Shown here: positions 6,531 to 13,522 of the stretch, piece after piece | How positions within the stretch are numbered: position 1 is the first letter of the stretch | Layout: each line of letters begins with the position of its first letter | Virus record (IMG/VR): IMGVR_UViG_3300035670_000320 | Span: 1 to 49,443 of that record | Length of the DNA stretch: 49,443 nucleotides | Source of the DNA: a virus | Direction: 5' to 3' (one strand) | Made by a program: the position numbers and the translations under genes | The notes under the pieces: model-generated | The model's input: only the letters and a program-made list of their open reading frames with translations | Databases searched by the model: none | Told to the model about the DNA's origin: nothing

Positions 6531-7220
6531 ATGATCCCGACTCTGATAGTGCCAACACTTCACCAGTACGGTCGTCTCGCCGAGATGATCGCCTCGGTTG
6601 ATTATCCGATCGGTCATGCGATCGTGATCGACAACGGTGGCCAATGCCCCGACCTGACGAACGACCTGATCGAACGGATCACGATCCTCCGGCTACCGGA
6701 CAACCTCGGCGTTGCTTCCTCTTGGAATCTAGGTATCCAGTTATCTCCCCATTCGGAACGCTGGGTGATCGTGAACGACGACGTCCGATTCTTGCCGGGA
6801 GGGTTAGAACGCCTCTCGGAAATGGATCCGACCGGAGTCGTTCTCGACTTTGCGAAGCATCCCCAATGGTCATGCTTCGCTCTTGGCGACGACGTCGTGA
6901 GCGTCGTCGGACTATTCGATTCGTTCTACTGGCCTGGTATGGGTGAGGACGTGAACTACGGGAAACGAGTGAAGGGAGCCGGGTTACGGTTTCGGTGCCT
7001 GAAGGACTGGTACGACGACAGCGATCCGGCTTCGACGAGATCGACGATGCGTGAATACAACGAATGGGGTTTCCGGCATATCGGTCTCGGTACTGCCCCG
7101 GTCGTCGAGGGTTACTCGCTTCGATATCGGCGAGACATGGAGGCTTACCTAAACGGTGGCCCAGATATCCATCCGACGAGCGAATATCTCGTTCCGGACG
7201 TCACGGGCGTCACCCGATGA
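6531..7220 (+). CDS. Family 2-type glycosyltransferase, lone plus-strand gene
   Basis: The 229-aa protein has a GT-A fold layout: MIPTLIVPTLHQYGRLAEMIASV start (nucleotide-binding strand), VIDNGG, LGVASSWNLGI, and VNDDVRF as the DxD-like metal motif. It transfers sugar from an activated donor; the acceptor is not deducible. It is the only convincing plus-strand gene in the window. It probably lacks a leader because TATCCT sits 6 nt upstream. Its 3' end overlaps the convergent gene at 7145-7789 by 76 bp. Orientation and overlap look like a late insertion (moron). Confidence 0.75.
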   Translation: MIPTLIVPTLHQYGRLAEMIASVDYPIGHAIVIDNGGQCPDLTNDLIERITILRLPDNLGVASSWNLGIQLSPHSERWVIVNDDVRFLPGGLERLSEMDPTGVVLDFAKHPQWSCFALGDDVVSVVGLFDSFYWPGMGEDVNYGKRVKGAGLRFRCLKDWYDDSDPASTRSTMREYNEWGFRHIGLGTAPVVEGYSLRYRRDMEAYLNGGPDIHPTSEYLVPDVTGVTR

Positions 7221-7789
7221 AGCGCCCACGACGGGAAGAAAGTCAGGCGTCCTCGTTTACGTTCGACCATCTGCGCATCCTCTGCTATTAGCAGTTCGAG
7301 GTCGCCGCCTTCGTAATCGTTCGGATCGCTAAGAAGTAGAGAGAACGACAGTTTCCGGATTCCGACCTCCGGTCCTTTATCGGTATGCCAGGTGTAATGG
7401 CCGTGTGGAGCCACATAACGAGTGAACTGGAGTCCCTGGAAGAGGCCGTCTAGATCGAAGCGGAAGAAGTCGTTATTCATCTGGATAGAAATCTGAGCCA
7501 GTTTATGGAAGATCCAGTTCGTGATCGGACCGGGATAGAGGAACCGGACGAGACTGTCTCGCACCTCGGTACTCTGCGCTCTGCCCGTCGTCGTTGCCGT
7601 ATCGAGCGCCTGAAGGTTGCCGATCCGAATAATGGCGTCGAGTTCCTCGTCGTTCAGAACGGCATCGCACCACGCCCAGGGGACGTGATCCGGAGGATAG
7701 AAGGGGAATCCTCCTCCACCTGCGTAATCGGCAGGAAAGAGGTGCGGTAGATCTACCCGGAGAGGTTGCCGATCAGGTAAGCGGTCCAT
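7145..7789 (-). CDS. PKHD-type 2OG/Fe(II) hydroxylase
   Basis: The clearest oxygenase of the island (214 aa). TWHTDKG gives H135 and D137, GGDLEL follows the second strand, FFPSWALHRVTPV gives H191, and GTRYSLVGW gives R201 for 2-oxoglutarate. This is the arrangement of the PiuC/YbiX PKHD-type prolyl-hydroxylase-like family and of similar proteins in aquatic phages. The N-terminal 85 residues are a helical cap. AAGGAGAGTTTCG precedes the ATG; it overlaps the upstream oxygenase gene by 17 bp. The substrate may be protein (for example a virion fibre) or a small molecule. Confidence 0.85.
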   Translation of the reverse strand: MDRLPDRQPLRVDLPHLFPADYAGGGGFPFYPPDHVPWAWCDAVLNDEELDAIIRIGNLQALDTATTTGRAQSTEVRDSLVRFLYPGPITNWIFHKLAQISIQMNNDFFRFDLDGLFQGLQFTRYVAPHGHYTWHTDKGPEVGIRKLSFSLLLSDPNDYEGGDLELLIAEDAQMVERKRGRLTFFPSWALHRVTPVTSGTRYSLVGWISGPPFR

Positions 7790-8360
7790 CGAAACTCTCC
7801 TTCACGAAGTGGAAGAACACGAGGTCGGCTCGTCCTCTGCTAGGTCGATCTCGATAATGGAACTGGTGAGTGCCTGAGTAGAGGACAGCGTCATTCGGAT
7901 AGAGGAGAGCGGTTTCCCAGGTCTCCTGCCGGATCCTTTCCTCTCTCGCTTGTCCTTTCGGATAGTCCAGATCAGAGCCCTTTATTTCGAGGACTTCCTC
8001 GTCGGTGTGAGGAGCGCCGATATGGATCGGCCACGGCTCCGGATCTTCCTGCTGGATCAGGTAGTCGATCGTTCGATAGCACTGCGGACGGTCGATATGG
8101 AGAGGGCAACCTCCCTGATCTCGATAGAAAGAGAGAAAGGTGTAGGACGGTTTCAGCGGTTCGCCGAATACGTCGGAGGCGAACTCTCGTAACTGCTCGT
8201 GGATCCCGTAGAAGAAGGGATCGTTATGGAGCCAGGTTCTCGTCCAGTCCTCTCCGTCTACCTGAACCGGGAGAAGTGGCACTCGTTCGTTTACATAGTT
8301 ACGCATGGCGTCGTGGACGTCAGAGGCAAAGAGGCTTCGTTCGATCTGTATGTGATTCAT
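7773..8360 (-). CDS. Divergent 2OG/Fe(II) oxygenase-like protein
   Basis: A 195-aa protein resembling small phage oxygenases: CPLHIDRPQC provides H88 and D90, LYPNDAVLYSGTHQFHYRD provides the distal histidine (165 or 168), and RADLVFFHF is the last core strand. The expected C-terminal basic residue for 2-oxoglutarate is not clear (R176 or R178 are candidates), so catalytic competence is less certain than for its neighbour. GGGGGAGATA precedes the ATG. It is 23 bp downstream of the cupin gene and overlaps the next oxygenase. Confidence 0.65.
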   Translation of the reverse strand: MNHIQIERSLFASDVHDAMRNYVNERVPLLPVQVDGEDWTRTWLHNDPFFYGIHEQLREFASDVFGEPLKPSYTFLSFYRDQGGCPLHIDRPQCYRTIDYLIQQEDPEPWPIHIGAPHTDEEVLEIKGSDLDYPKGQAREERIRQETWETALLYPNDAVLYSGTHQFHYRDRPSRGRADLVFFHFVKESFDGPLT

Positions 8361-8383
8361 TATCTCCCCCGAGATCGGCGTCT

Positions 8384-8833
8384 CTAACGGTACTTCCTAA
8401 CCGTGTTCCAACCTGGGCTTTCCAGGAACGGGATCGTACTCTCTTTAGTGGCCTGTTCCTGTGGATCGTGATGCTCCCAGTAGTCACCAGCAACGTCTAT
8501 GAACCAGGGGTCGATCTGCCCGTTCACTATCTCGGTCGGGTTACCGTCTACGTCTCGAACTGCGAATACGCAATACCAGCGGGTGTCGTTCTCTAGGGCG
8601 ACGATCCGGTGCCGACGATGCTTGCGTATTACGACGAATGTCGGTGCGTCGAATCGTTTAGTTTCGTAACCTTCGACGTGGACTTCGACCGATCCCTTAC
8701 CGAGGAACCCGACGTGATCGAAATAGTGGGTATGTCCTCCGATTTCGTCGCCGGTCTTTCCCATCGGCTGAGGCGAGATGTAGAGATTCCCGACGAATCC
8801 TTCGCCGCCATACAGTTCCGGTTCGTTATTCAT
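8384..8833 (-). CDS. Cupin-domain protein, 149 aa
   Basis: A single small beta barrel: GGHTHYFDHVGFLGKGSVEV carries cupin motif 1 histidines (34, 36, 40) and RKHRRHRIVAL carries a second-motif histidine near 75. Cupins bind metal and act as isomerases, oxygenases or sugar-modifying enzymes, or simply bind ligand. Next to oxygenases, a methyltransferase and a glycosyltransferase, a role in sugar or protein tailoring is plausible (inference). The start overlaps the previous gene's end by 8 bp. Confidence 0.7.
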   Translation of the reverse strand: MNNEPELYGGEGFVGNLYISPQPMGKTGDEIGGHTHYFDHVGFLGKGSVEVHVEGYETKRFDAPTFVVIRKHRRHRIVALENDTRWYCVFAVRDVDGNPTEIVNGQIDPWFIDVAGDYWEHHDPQEQATKESTIPFLESPGWNTVRKYR

Positions 8834-9239
8834 TTATCGTCATCGGCGGAATATCGAGCAGGAAATCAGGGGTAAGCCAATTGTGCGAGGCGTCGTCCCA
8901 GACGGCGTCCGGATCATCGGGTTTCGGTGGCCGGAACTGATCAAGATCCGGTAGATAGTTCCAGTCTGGGGCGGGCATAGCGCCACGGGTGCCGTCGTAG
9001 AAGCATTCTCGATAGGTCTTATCTCCGAAGATAGATCGAAGGAAGGCCACTCCGACGCTTTCCGAATGATTACCGTCTGCGTCGAAGCAGTCCTCAGGGT
9101 TCACACATTCGACCTTTACGACGACGTTCAGATCGTCGAGTTCGGCGAAGTATTTAGTCGGTCTGCTGAGTAACTCTTCGACTAACTGAGCGGCTTCCTG
9201 TTCGGTAAGGAAGTTATCTTCGATCGGTGCGTCGCTCAT
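8826..9239 (-). CDS. Hypothetical protein after the adhesin, 137 aa
   Basis: I chose the ATG at 9239 (MSDAPIEDNFLTEQ) because it overlaps the adhesin stop in an ATGA. It is acidic with a helical start and two cysteines (CVNPEDCFDADG, residues about 50-61, which resembles a short calcium- or disulfide-stabilised loop). It is in the tail-fibre operon, so it may be a fibre chaperone or minor virion protein; no family recognised. Confidence 0.6.
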   Translation of the reverse strand: MSDAPIEDNFLTEQEAAQLVEELLSRPTKYFAELDDLNVVVKVECVNPEDCFDADGNHSESVGVAFLRSIFGDKTYRECFYDGTRGAMPAPDWNYLPDLDQFRPPKPDDPDAVWDDASHNWLTPDFLLDIPPMTINE

Positions 9240-10102
9240 GCGCCTACCTCGTACGGCAAGACATAACGGACCATGACCGTCCCAGCCTGAAGTCGGCTTC
9301 CGTACTGTCCCGGTGAGATCGGAGTTCCGGCGACGACTACCAGCGAACCGGGGAAATAGGTCGGGATGCCCTGAGAAGTAGGTCCGAGGCTTCCTCCCCC
9401 CGCCTGACAGACTCCTGGGTTTCCTTGGCCTGGAATCCCTGGGGCTCCGGGATAGCAAACGGGCGGCCCTAACACTGGCTGATTAGGCCCAGGAACGAAG
9501 TAGGCGCCTCCTCCACCGCCGGATCCTCCAGGTAGAGCATTATTCTGGTACGCTCCGGCTCCTCCACCCGTCATCACTACTGGCGTGGGCAACGCAAATG
9601 TGGTGGGACTTCCCGGATTACCACGATTTCCTGGAGGTCCGGTCGTTCCGGCAGATCCGATGCTGACCGGATAAGTACCTGCCGCAACAGGGAAAGAGGT
9701 AACGAGATTCGTGCCACCAGCGCCACCCGGTCCCGGACTGGTAGAAATGCCGTAAGGATTCGGTCCTCCCGCACCGCCGTTACCGGCTCCTCCAGCGATA
9801 ACGAGATACTGCGCAGTCGCAGTCGGAGGCGCACTCGTAACAGTAAACGCTCCGGCTCCGGTGAAGATATGAACTCGATAGAAGTTCTGATCGTTCCCGT
9901 CGAGATAATCGACGGTCGTACCACCAGAGGCAACGATCGGCGACGGACCGTAGTATCTCGGCCATTCGTTACGCTGACGAGCCAACTGGATAGCGTCGAT
10001 CGACCAGACGCCAGGCGCTCCTCCGGCTAACGGATTAGGTCCGGGCGATGCGGCGGTCGGGTTATTGACCCCGATAATGCTTCCGTTTAGTTCGTTGCTC
10101 AT
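9236..10102 (-). CDS. Glycine-rich tail-fibre tip/adhesin, 288 aa
   Basis: After an 85-residue N-terminal part, TAQYLVIAGGAGNGGAGG opens a long region of Gly- and Pro-rich loops separated by short strands (GGAGGT, GSAGTTGPPGNRGNPGSP, GGSGGGGGAYF). Such polyglycine sandwich regions are known from phage receptor-binding tips such as gp38-type adhesins, and YLVIAGG opens many phage glycine-rich domains. It probably contacts the host surface. The start at 10102 overlaps the previous stop (ATGA). The glycine-rich loops would be expected to be the fastest-changing part. Confidence 0.7.
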   Translation of the reverse strand: MSNELNGSIIGVNNPTAASPGPNPLAGGAPGVWSIDAIQLARQRNEWPRYYGPSPIVASGGTTVDYLDGNDQNFYRVHIFTGAGAFTVTSAPPTATAQYLVIAGGAGNGGAGGPNPYGISTSPGPGGAGGTNLVTSFPVAAGTYPVSIGSAGTTGPPGNRGNPGSPTTFALPTPVVMTGGGAGAYQNNALPGGSGGGGGAYFVPGPNQPVLGPPVCYPGAPGIPGQGNPGVCQAGGGSLGPTSQGIPTYFPGSLVVVAGTPISPGQYGSRLQAGTVMVRYVLPYEVGA

Positions 10103-10416
10103 GTGATCTCCAGCACACTTAGAACGATTCCAACATCTGCGGTTGTACCGCATTCGGCTCGTAGAACGTCCGACGCTTCGAGGACGAGTTTCCCGGCGAG
10201 GCAGTTCACCGAAGCGCCTGCCGGAAGAGAAAGATTATTCAGAAGGAACTCGGAGTCCACGCCGTCGTCGATAACGAGATCGAAGGCAACCGTACCGATC
10301 GTCTTATTCGCCGCCTGGCAACCGATCACGACTGCCGTCGTAGCGGCCGGGCAGGTGTAGAACGTGGCGAGGGTATCGGTCACCTCGTAAAGAACATTCT
10401 TGAATGTGTTAGCCAT
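10099..10416 (-). CDS. Small tail-associated structural protein, 105 aa
   Basis: A beta-rich protein (TFYTCPAATTAVVIGCQAANKT, DLVIDDGV, NNLSLPAGASV, VLRAECGTTADVGIVLSVLEIT) that looks like the small beta-sandwich proteins often found with phage tail fibres. AGGAGACCCTC precedes the ATG. It is coupled to the adhesin gene downstream. Exact location in the tail is unknown. Confidence 0.6.
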   Translation of the reverse strand: MANTFKNVLYEVTDTLATFYTCPAATTAVVIGCQAANKTIGTVAFDLVIDDGVDSEFLLNNLSLPAGASVNCLAGKLVLEASDVLRAECGTTADVGIVLSVLEIT

Positions 10417-10425
10417 GAGGGTCTC

Positions 10426-11232
10426 CTATGAGAGGGCGAGGATCAGAGGAATCGGATCAGGGACGGGAGCGTTCACGGCTTCCCAGGAGGAGCCGTTCCA
10501 GAACTCGAGTTGCGGGACGTCGGTGTTGTAGATCATCTGGCCGGTGTAGGGAGTCAGAGCGTTCCGCTGTGTGGTCGTGAGGGCTGGGATGCCCATCGCT
10601 ACCCAGTTCGCTCCGTCCCAGGTGTAGATTAGACTGTCGTCCGAGTCGAATACTGTCTGACCGGCATACGGTGTCAGGGCGTTCCGTTCGGCGGTCGTGA
10701 CGATCTCGAAGTTCGATCGCACCGTGAACGTCTGTCCCGACGCTGGGGTACGAACGTCGGTAATCATCGAGTTATCGACGAAAGTATCTCCGGCAGTACG
10801 CAGGATCTCGGCCAACGGGATCGCTGTCGTCGGTGTCGCTGGGGCGACCGGACTCGAAGAGACGGCTCCAGCGAGAACCTCTAGGGTGGCGTTATTTCCG
10901 GCTGGGCCACCAGCGACCGGATCGTTTACACGCAGGTAGACCAGGTCGATACGGGCATCGACAGTCGGAGCAGAGGCGAGAGGTAGGTTGAGCGTCGTCT
11001 CATTGACGCAGAGATACTTACCCTGGTTCGCTTCGTCGTCTCCGGTAATAACCGCTCGTCCGGCTCCGATCGCCACCGAGTTCGACAGGGGTGACGTCTC
11101 CACGACCTCGAAATCGCCTGACCCTGGGGCGAGGACCCCTTCGGTGAAGAACAGGTCCACGAGGTTGCGGTCCATGCGTGCCGAATACACGCCATTCTGT
11201 AGCCAGGTGGGAGGCTGAACGAGGGCGACCAT
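10426..11232 (-). CDS. Minor tail/receptor-binding fibre protein, 268 aa
   Basis: Residues 1-165 resemble an N-terminal tail-attachment domain (PTWLQNGVYSARMDRN opening, RIDLVYLRV strand). They are followed by two tandem about 35-residue repeats built on ERNALTPY.GQ.VFDSD and YTWDGANWVAM, the short repeat that fibre proteins often use as a receptor-contact unit. The protein ends in PLILALS, almost identical to the end of the collagen-like fibre (SLILALS at 19617-21530), and the DNA there is also similar (AGGGCGAGGAT). The repeats and position indicate a tail-tip fibre. Confidence 0.65.
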   Translation of the reverse strand: MVALVQPPTWLQNGVYSARMDRNLVDLFFTEGVLAPGSGDFEVVETSPLSNSVAIGAGRAVITGDDEANQGKYLCVNETTLNLPLASAPTVDARIDLVYLRVNDPVAGGPAGNNATLEVLAGAVSSSPVAPATPTTAIPLAEILRTAGDTFVDNSMITDVRTPASGQTFTVRSNFEIVTTAERNALTPYAGQTVFDSDDSLIYTWDGANWVAMGIPALTTTQRNALTPYTGQMIYNTDVPQLEFWNGSSWEAVNAPVPDPIPLILALS

Positions 11233-11262
11233 ACGTCAGATGATAGACCACCGGCCACGGCG

Positions 11263-11577
11263 TTAGTACGCCCTGACCATCTTTCCAGCGTCGGTCGGTA
11301 GAACGAGATCGGTTCCGGACTGCCAGACAGTCGCGACAGGCCAGAGGGCTGGGTAGGCCGTCGCACCGTTAGCGATCGTCCGTCCGTCGAGGAGCAGGAA
11401 GCCGGTCGGGTCTGTTGTCCAGAGCGTCTCGACGATCGAACCGACAGGGAGCAGGACAGTCGAGGCGGTGTCGTGCCGATGCGAGTTCAGTTCCGTCGCC
11501 TGGAGTCGGGCCTGCTGATCGACCAGGGTAGAGGCGAGCCCGTCGATCGGCGATGGGGTAGTTCTCGGTCGGATCAT
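11263..11577 (-). CDS. Short tail-collar-domain protein, 104 aa
   Basis: LLPVGSIVETLWTTDPTGFLLLDGRTI followed by YPALWP is the hallmark of the phage tail collar domain, a compact fibre knob. The N-terminal 30 residues form a helix likely to trimerise or attach to the tip. It sits between the tail-tip protein and the repeat-bearing fibre gene. Confidence 0.65.
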   Translation of the reverse strand: MIRPRTTPSPIDGLASTLVDQQARLQATELNSHRHDTASTVLLPVGSIVETLWTTDPTGFLLLDGRTIANGATAYPALWPVATVWQSGTDLVLPTDAGKMVRAY

Positions 11578-11579
11578 GG

Positions 11580-12629
11580 TCAGGACCCCGGTATTTCGAT
11601 AGCGGTCAGGTTCACGGCGACATCACCAGATGCGGTCTGGGTTATCGTTCGGGAGATGATCTGAACGGTGACGAGGACACCGGGCTGGCCGATAGAGAAC
11701 ACCGTCGAACGTGGCACGACCAGATTTACGAAGTCGCCGATCTCATACTCGGCGTCGTAGAAGTATCGGGTCGGCTCCATCTCCACCTGCCAGGTGGTGA
11801 TCGGTGAGATCGACTCGTCGATCAGTCCGTCGGCGGCGTCCTCTAGAGCGGTCTGCTGGTCGATCTGTCCGAGCGACAGGTATTTCTCCCAGCGGCCCCG
11901 AGGGTCGGTCAGGATGCCGGTCGTCTCGACGATCTCCGGGACGGTGGCCTGAATGTTTCCGGTGACTATGGCGGCGTTAGCGAACCGTTCTGCCGACGAC
12001 GGTCGGAGCAGACGACGGGCGGTAGAACCCAGTTCGATCGGTGTCGCCTGGATCGGGAACGAGAACTGGTCTCCGACTACGAGTTCGAGGTTCTCGTTGA
12101 TGTCCCACGAGATCCCGTTGTCGATCTTTGTCAGTTCGGTAATGGCGTCGTAGATGTTCTGGCCGACGATGTACTCCCGATCTCGGAGGATCGCCGGGCC
12201 CGACGTCCCGAGCGTGATCCCGAGGTTGCCACCGTTAGCGGCCTGGGCGTGCTGGATCAGGTTCCAGACGATGTCGCCCTGAGAGATACCCGTGTAGGTC
12301 TGGAGGCTCCGAACGTGCGCCTTGCGGAGCAGACGGCGGTAGCAGGCTCCCGTAATCCGTATGTCGTCCGACCCGTCGGGACCCCACTCCTGTTCGACGG
12401 AGATAATGCGGAACCGCTGGTAGAGGGCCGAGCCCCGGTAGAGCCAGACGTCGGTAACGAGTTCGTCGATCAGGAGAGCAGTCGTCGAGTTGCCTCGGGC
12501 GGTGAACTGTATGTCGCATCCCTCATCGAGGTTGTTCGTGAGCGTCCATTCCTCGAAGTCAATGACCTGTCCTTCGGGTGCGGAGAGCGTGTAGTCGCCG
12601 ACGGCGAGCGTAAACGGGTTGAGGGCCAT
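11580..12629 (-). CDS. Siphovirus tail-tip protein (Gp37/tail hub-like), 349 aa
   Basis: The beta-rich sequence with LTNNLDEGCDIQFTARGNS, VWLYRGSALYQRFRIISVEQ, a helical insert (IVWNLIQHAQAA) and a C-terminal DFVNLVVPRS segment resembles minor tail proteins of the siphovirus Gp37-like family, which form the hub beneath the distal tail protein. The gene follows the distal tail gene and its ends overlap neighbours by a base or two, typical of one operon. Confidence 0.65.
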   Translation of the reverse strand: MALNPFTLAVGDYTLSAPEGQVIDFEEWTLTNNLDEGCDIQFTARGNSTTALLIDELVTDVWLYRGSALYQRFRIISVEQEWGPDGSDDIRITGACYRRLLRKAHVRSLQTYTGISQGDIVWNLIQHAQAANGGNLGITLGTSGPAILRDREYIVGQNIYDAITELTKIDNGISWDINENLELVVGDQFSFPIQATPIELGSTARRLLRPSSAERFANAAIVTGNIQATVPEIVETTGILTDPRGRWEKYLSLGQIDQQTALEDAADGLIDESISPITTWQVEMEPTRYFYDAEYEIGDFVNLVVPRSTVFSIGQPGVLVTVQIISRTITQTASGDVAVNLTAIEIPGS

Positions 12630-13522
12630 TACAGGTAGGTGTCCTGCCAGCAGATCGTCAGTCGGGTCGTCGTGTTGAACCCGGTCCCTTGGAGGCGCAC
12701 GAGGTTCGCTCCTGGCTGAAGTAGGAGGTCGTCCCAGGTCCAGTCCTGGAAGTTCACTCGGTCATAGCGAGACAGGGTCGGGGTGTCGTTGAGGAGGATC
12801 GTCCGATCTGACGTCGAGATGTTCAGCGTCTGCCCGGTGACGAGCGTGATTCCTCCGTTGCGGTCGAACTCCATGTCGGTCGAACCGACCGTGATCGTCG
12901 GGTCGATCGCTGAGGCGGTGAGTTCCATCGTCCAGTTCGCCGGAGCGGTCCCGAGGTTGTAGACCAGGATGCCACCGACCGGTACGAGCGGCGTGTAGTA
13001 GCGGTCGAACGTCAGGTTGTACTCTCGGCCACCTTCGACCGGCAGATCGTTCGGGTCGATGGTCTCACACTGAACGGTCGGGTCGAGCGTAAACGCAGAC
13101 TCGGAAACCCAGGAGCAGATGATCGTCGTGTACTTCGGGCCCGAGACGACCAGCGGAGCATCGACGCCCCGGAGCACCAGGGACCGGAAGTCGGTCGGAG
13201 TTTGAGGGAGGGACCAGGTAATCGTCGGGCGGCGACGTGGCGACATGAACGGCATGAGCCGGTCGAGGAGAGCCTGGATGGACTGGACCCGATGGTCGAG
13301 GCGCAGAGTGACGGAGACGGCACGCTGGCCGAGGTAAGTGGACTCGTCGAACACTCCGTCAGCGAGGGCCCGAGACCGCACGACAGGCCGTTCGGCTGGG
13401 AACCCGACCTGAAGGGAGACGAGGACGAACCCTTCGTCGCAGGCCAGGTCGAGAGCAGTTAGACCGTTACCGGAAAGGGTCGCTGTGCCTTGCCCAAGGT
13501 TGATCGGTGTACAGGTAGTCAT
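12629..13522 (-). CDS. Distal tail (Dit)-like protein, 297 aa
   Basis: Directly after the tape measure, the usual place of the distal tail protein that caps the tube. The N terminus has a Dit-like beta domain (GVFDESTYLGQRAVSVTLRL) and the C-terminal half a beta-sandwich of the carbohydrate-binding type (GRE.. region, APANWTMELTAS, WTWDDLLLQPGANLVRL). The last segment is very like the receptor-side domain of many actinophage Dit homologues. Starts within the tape measure stop (4 bp overlap). Confidence 0.7.
   Translation of the reverse strand: MTTCTPINLGQGTATLSGNGLTALDLACDEGFVLVSLQVGFPAERPVVRSRALADGVFDESTYLGQRAVSVTLRLDHRVQSIQALLDRLMPFMSPRRRPTITWSLPQTPTDFRSLVLRGVDAPLVVSGPKYTTIICSWVSESAFTLDPTVQCETIDPNDLPVEGGREYNLTFDRYYTPLVPVGGILVYNLGTAPANWTMELTASAIDPTITVGSTDMEFDRNGGITLVTGQTLNISTSDRTILLNDTPTLSRYDRVNFQDWTWDDLLLQPGANLVRLQGTGFNTTTRLTICWQDTYL

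Noticed and set aside
6414-6644. Minus-strand ORF MATVVDHDRM overlapping the glycosyltransferase 5' end
   Set aside because: It lies opposite the well-supported plus-strand gene and in the wrong phase for the methyltransferase.
4624-9239. Possible integrase or lysogeny module in the accessory island
   Set aside because: All genes here read as enzymes for small-molecule or protein modification; no recombinase catalytic residues or repressor found anywhere in the window.
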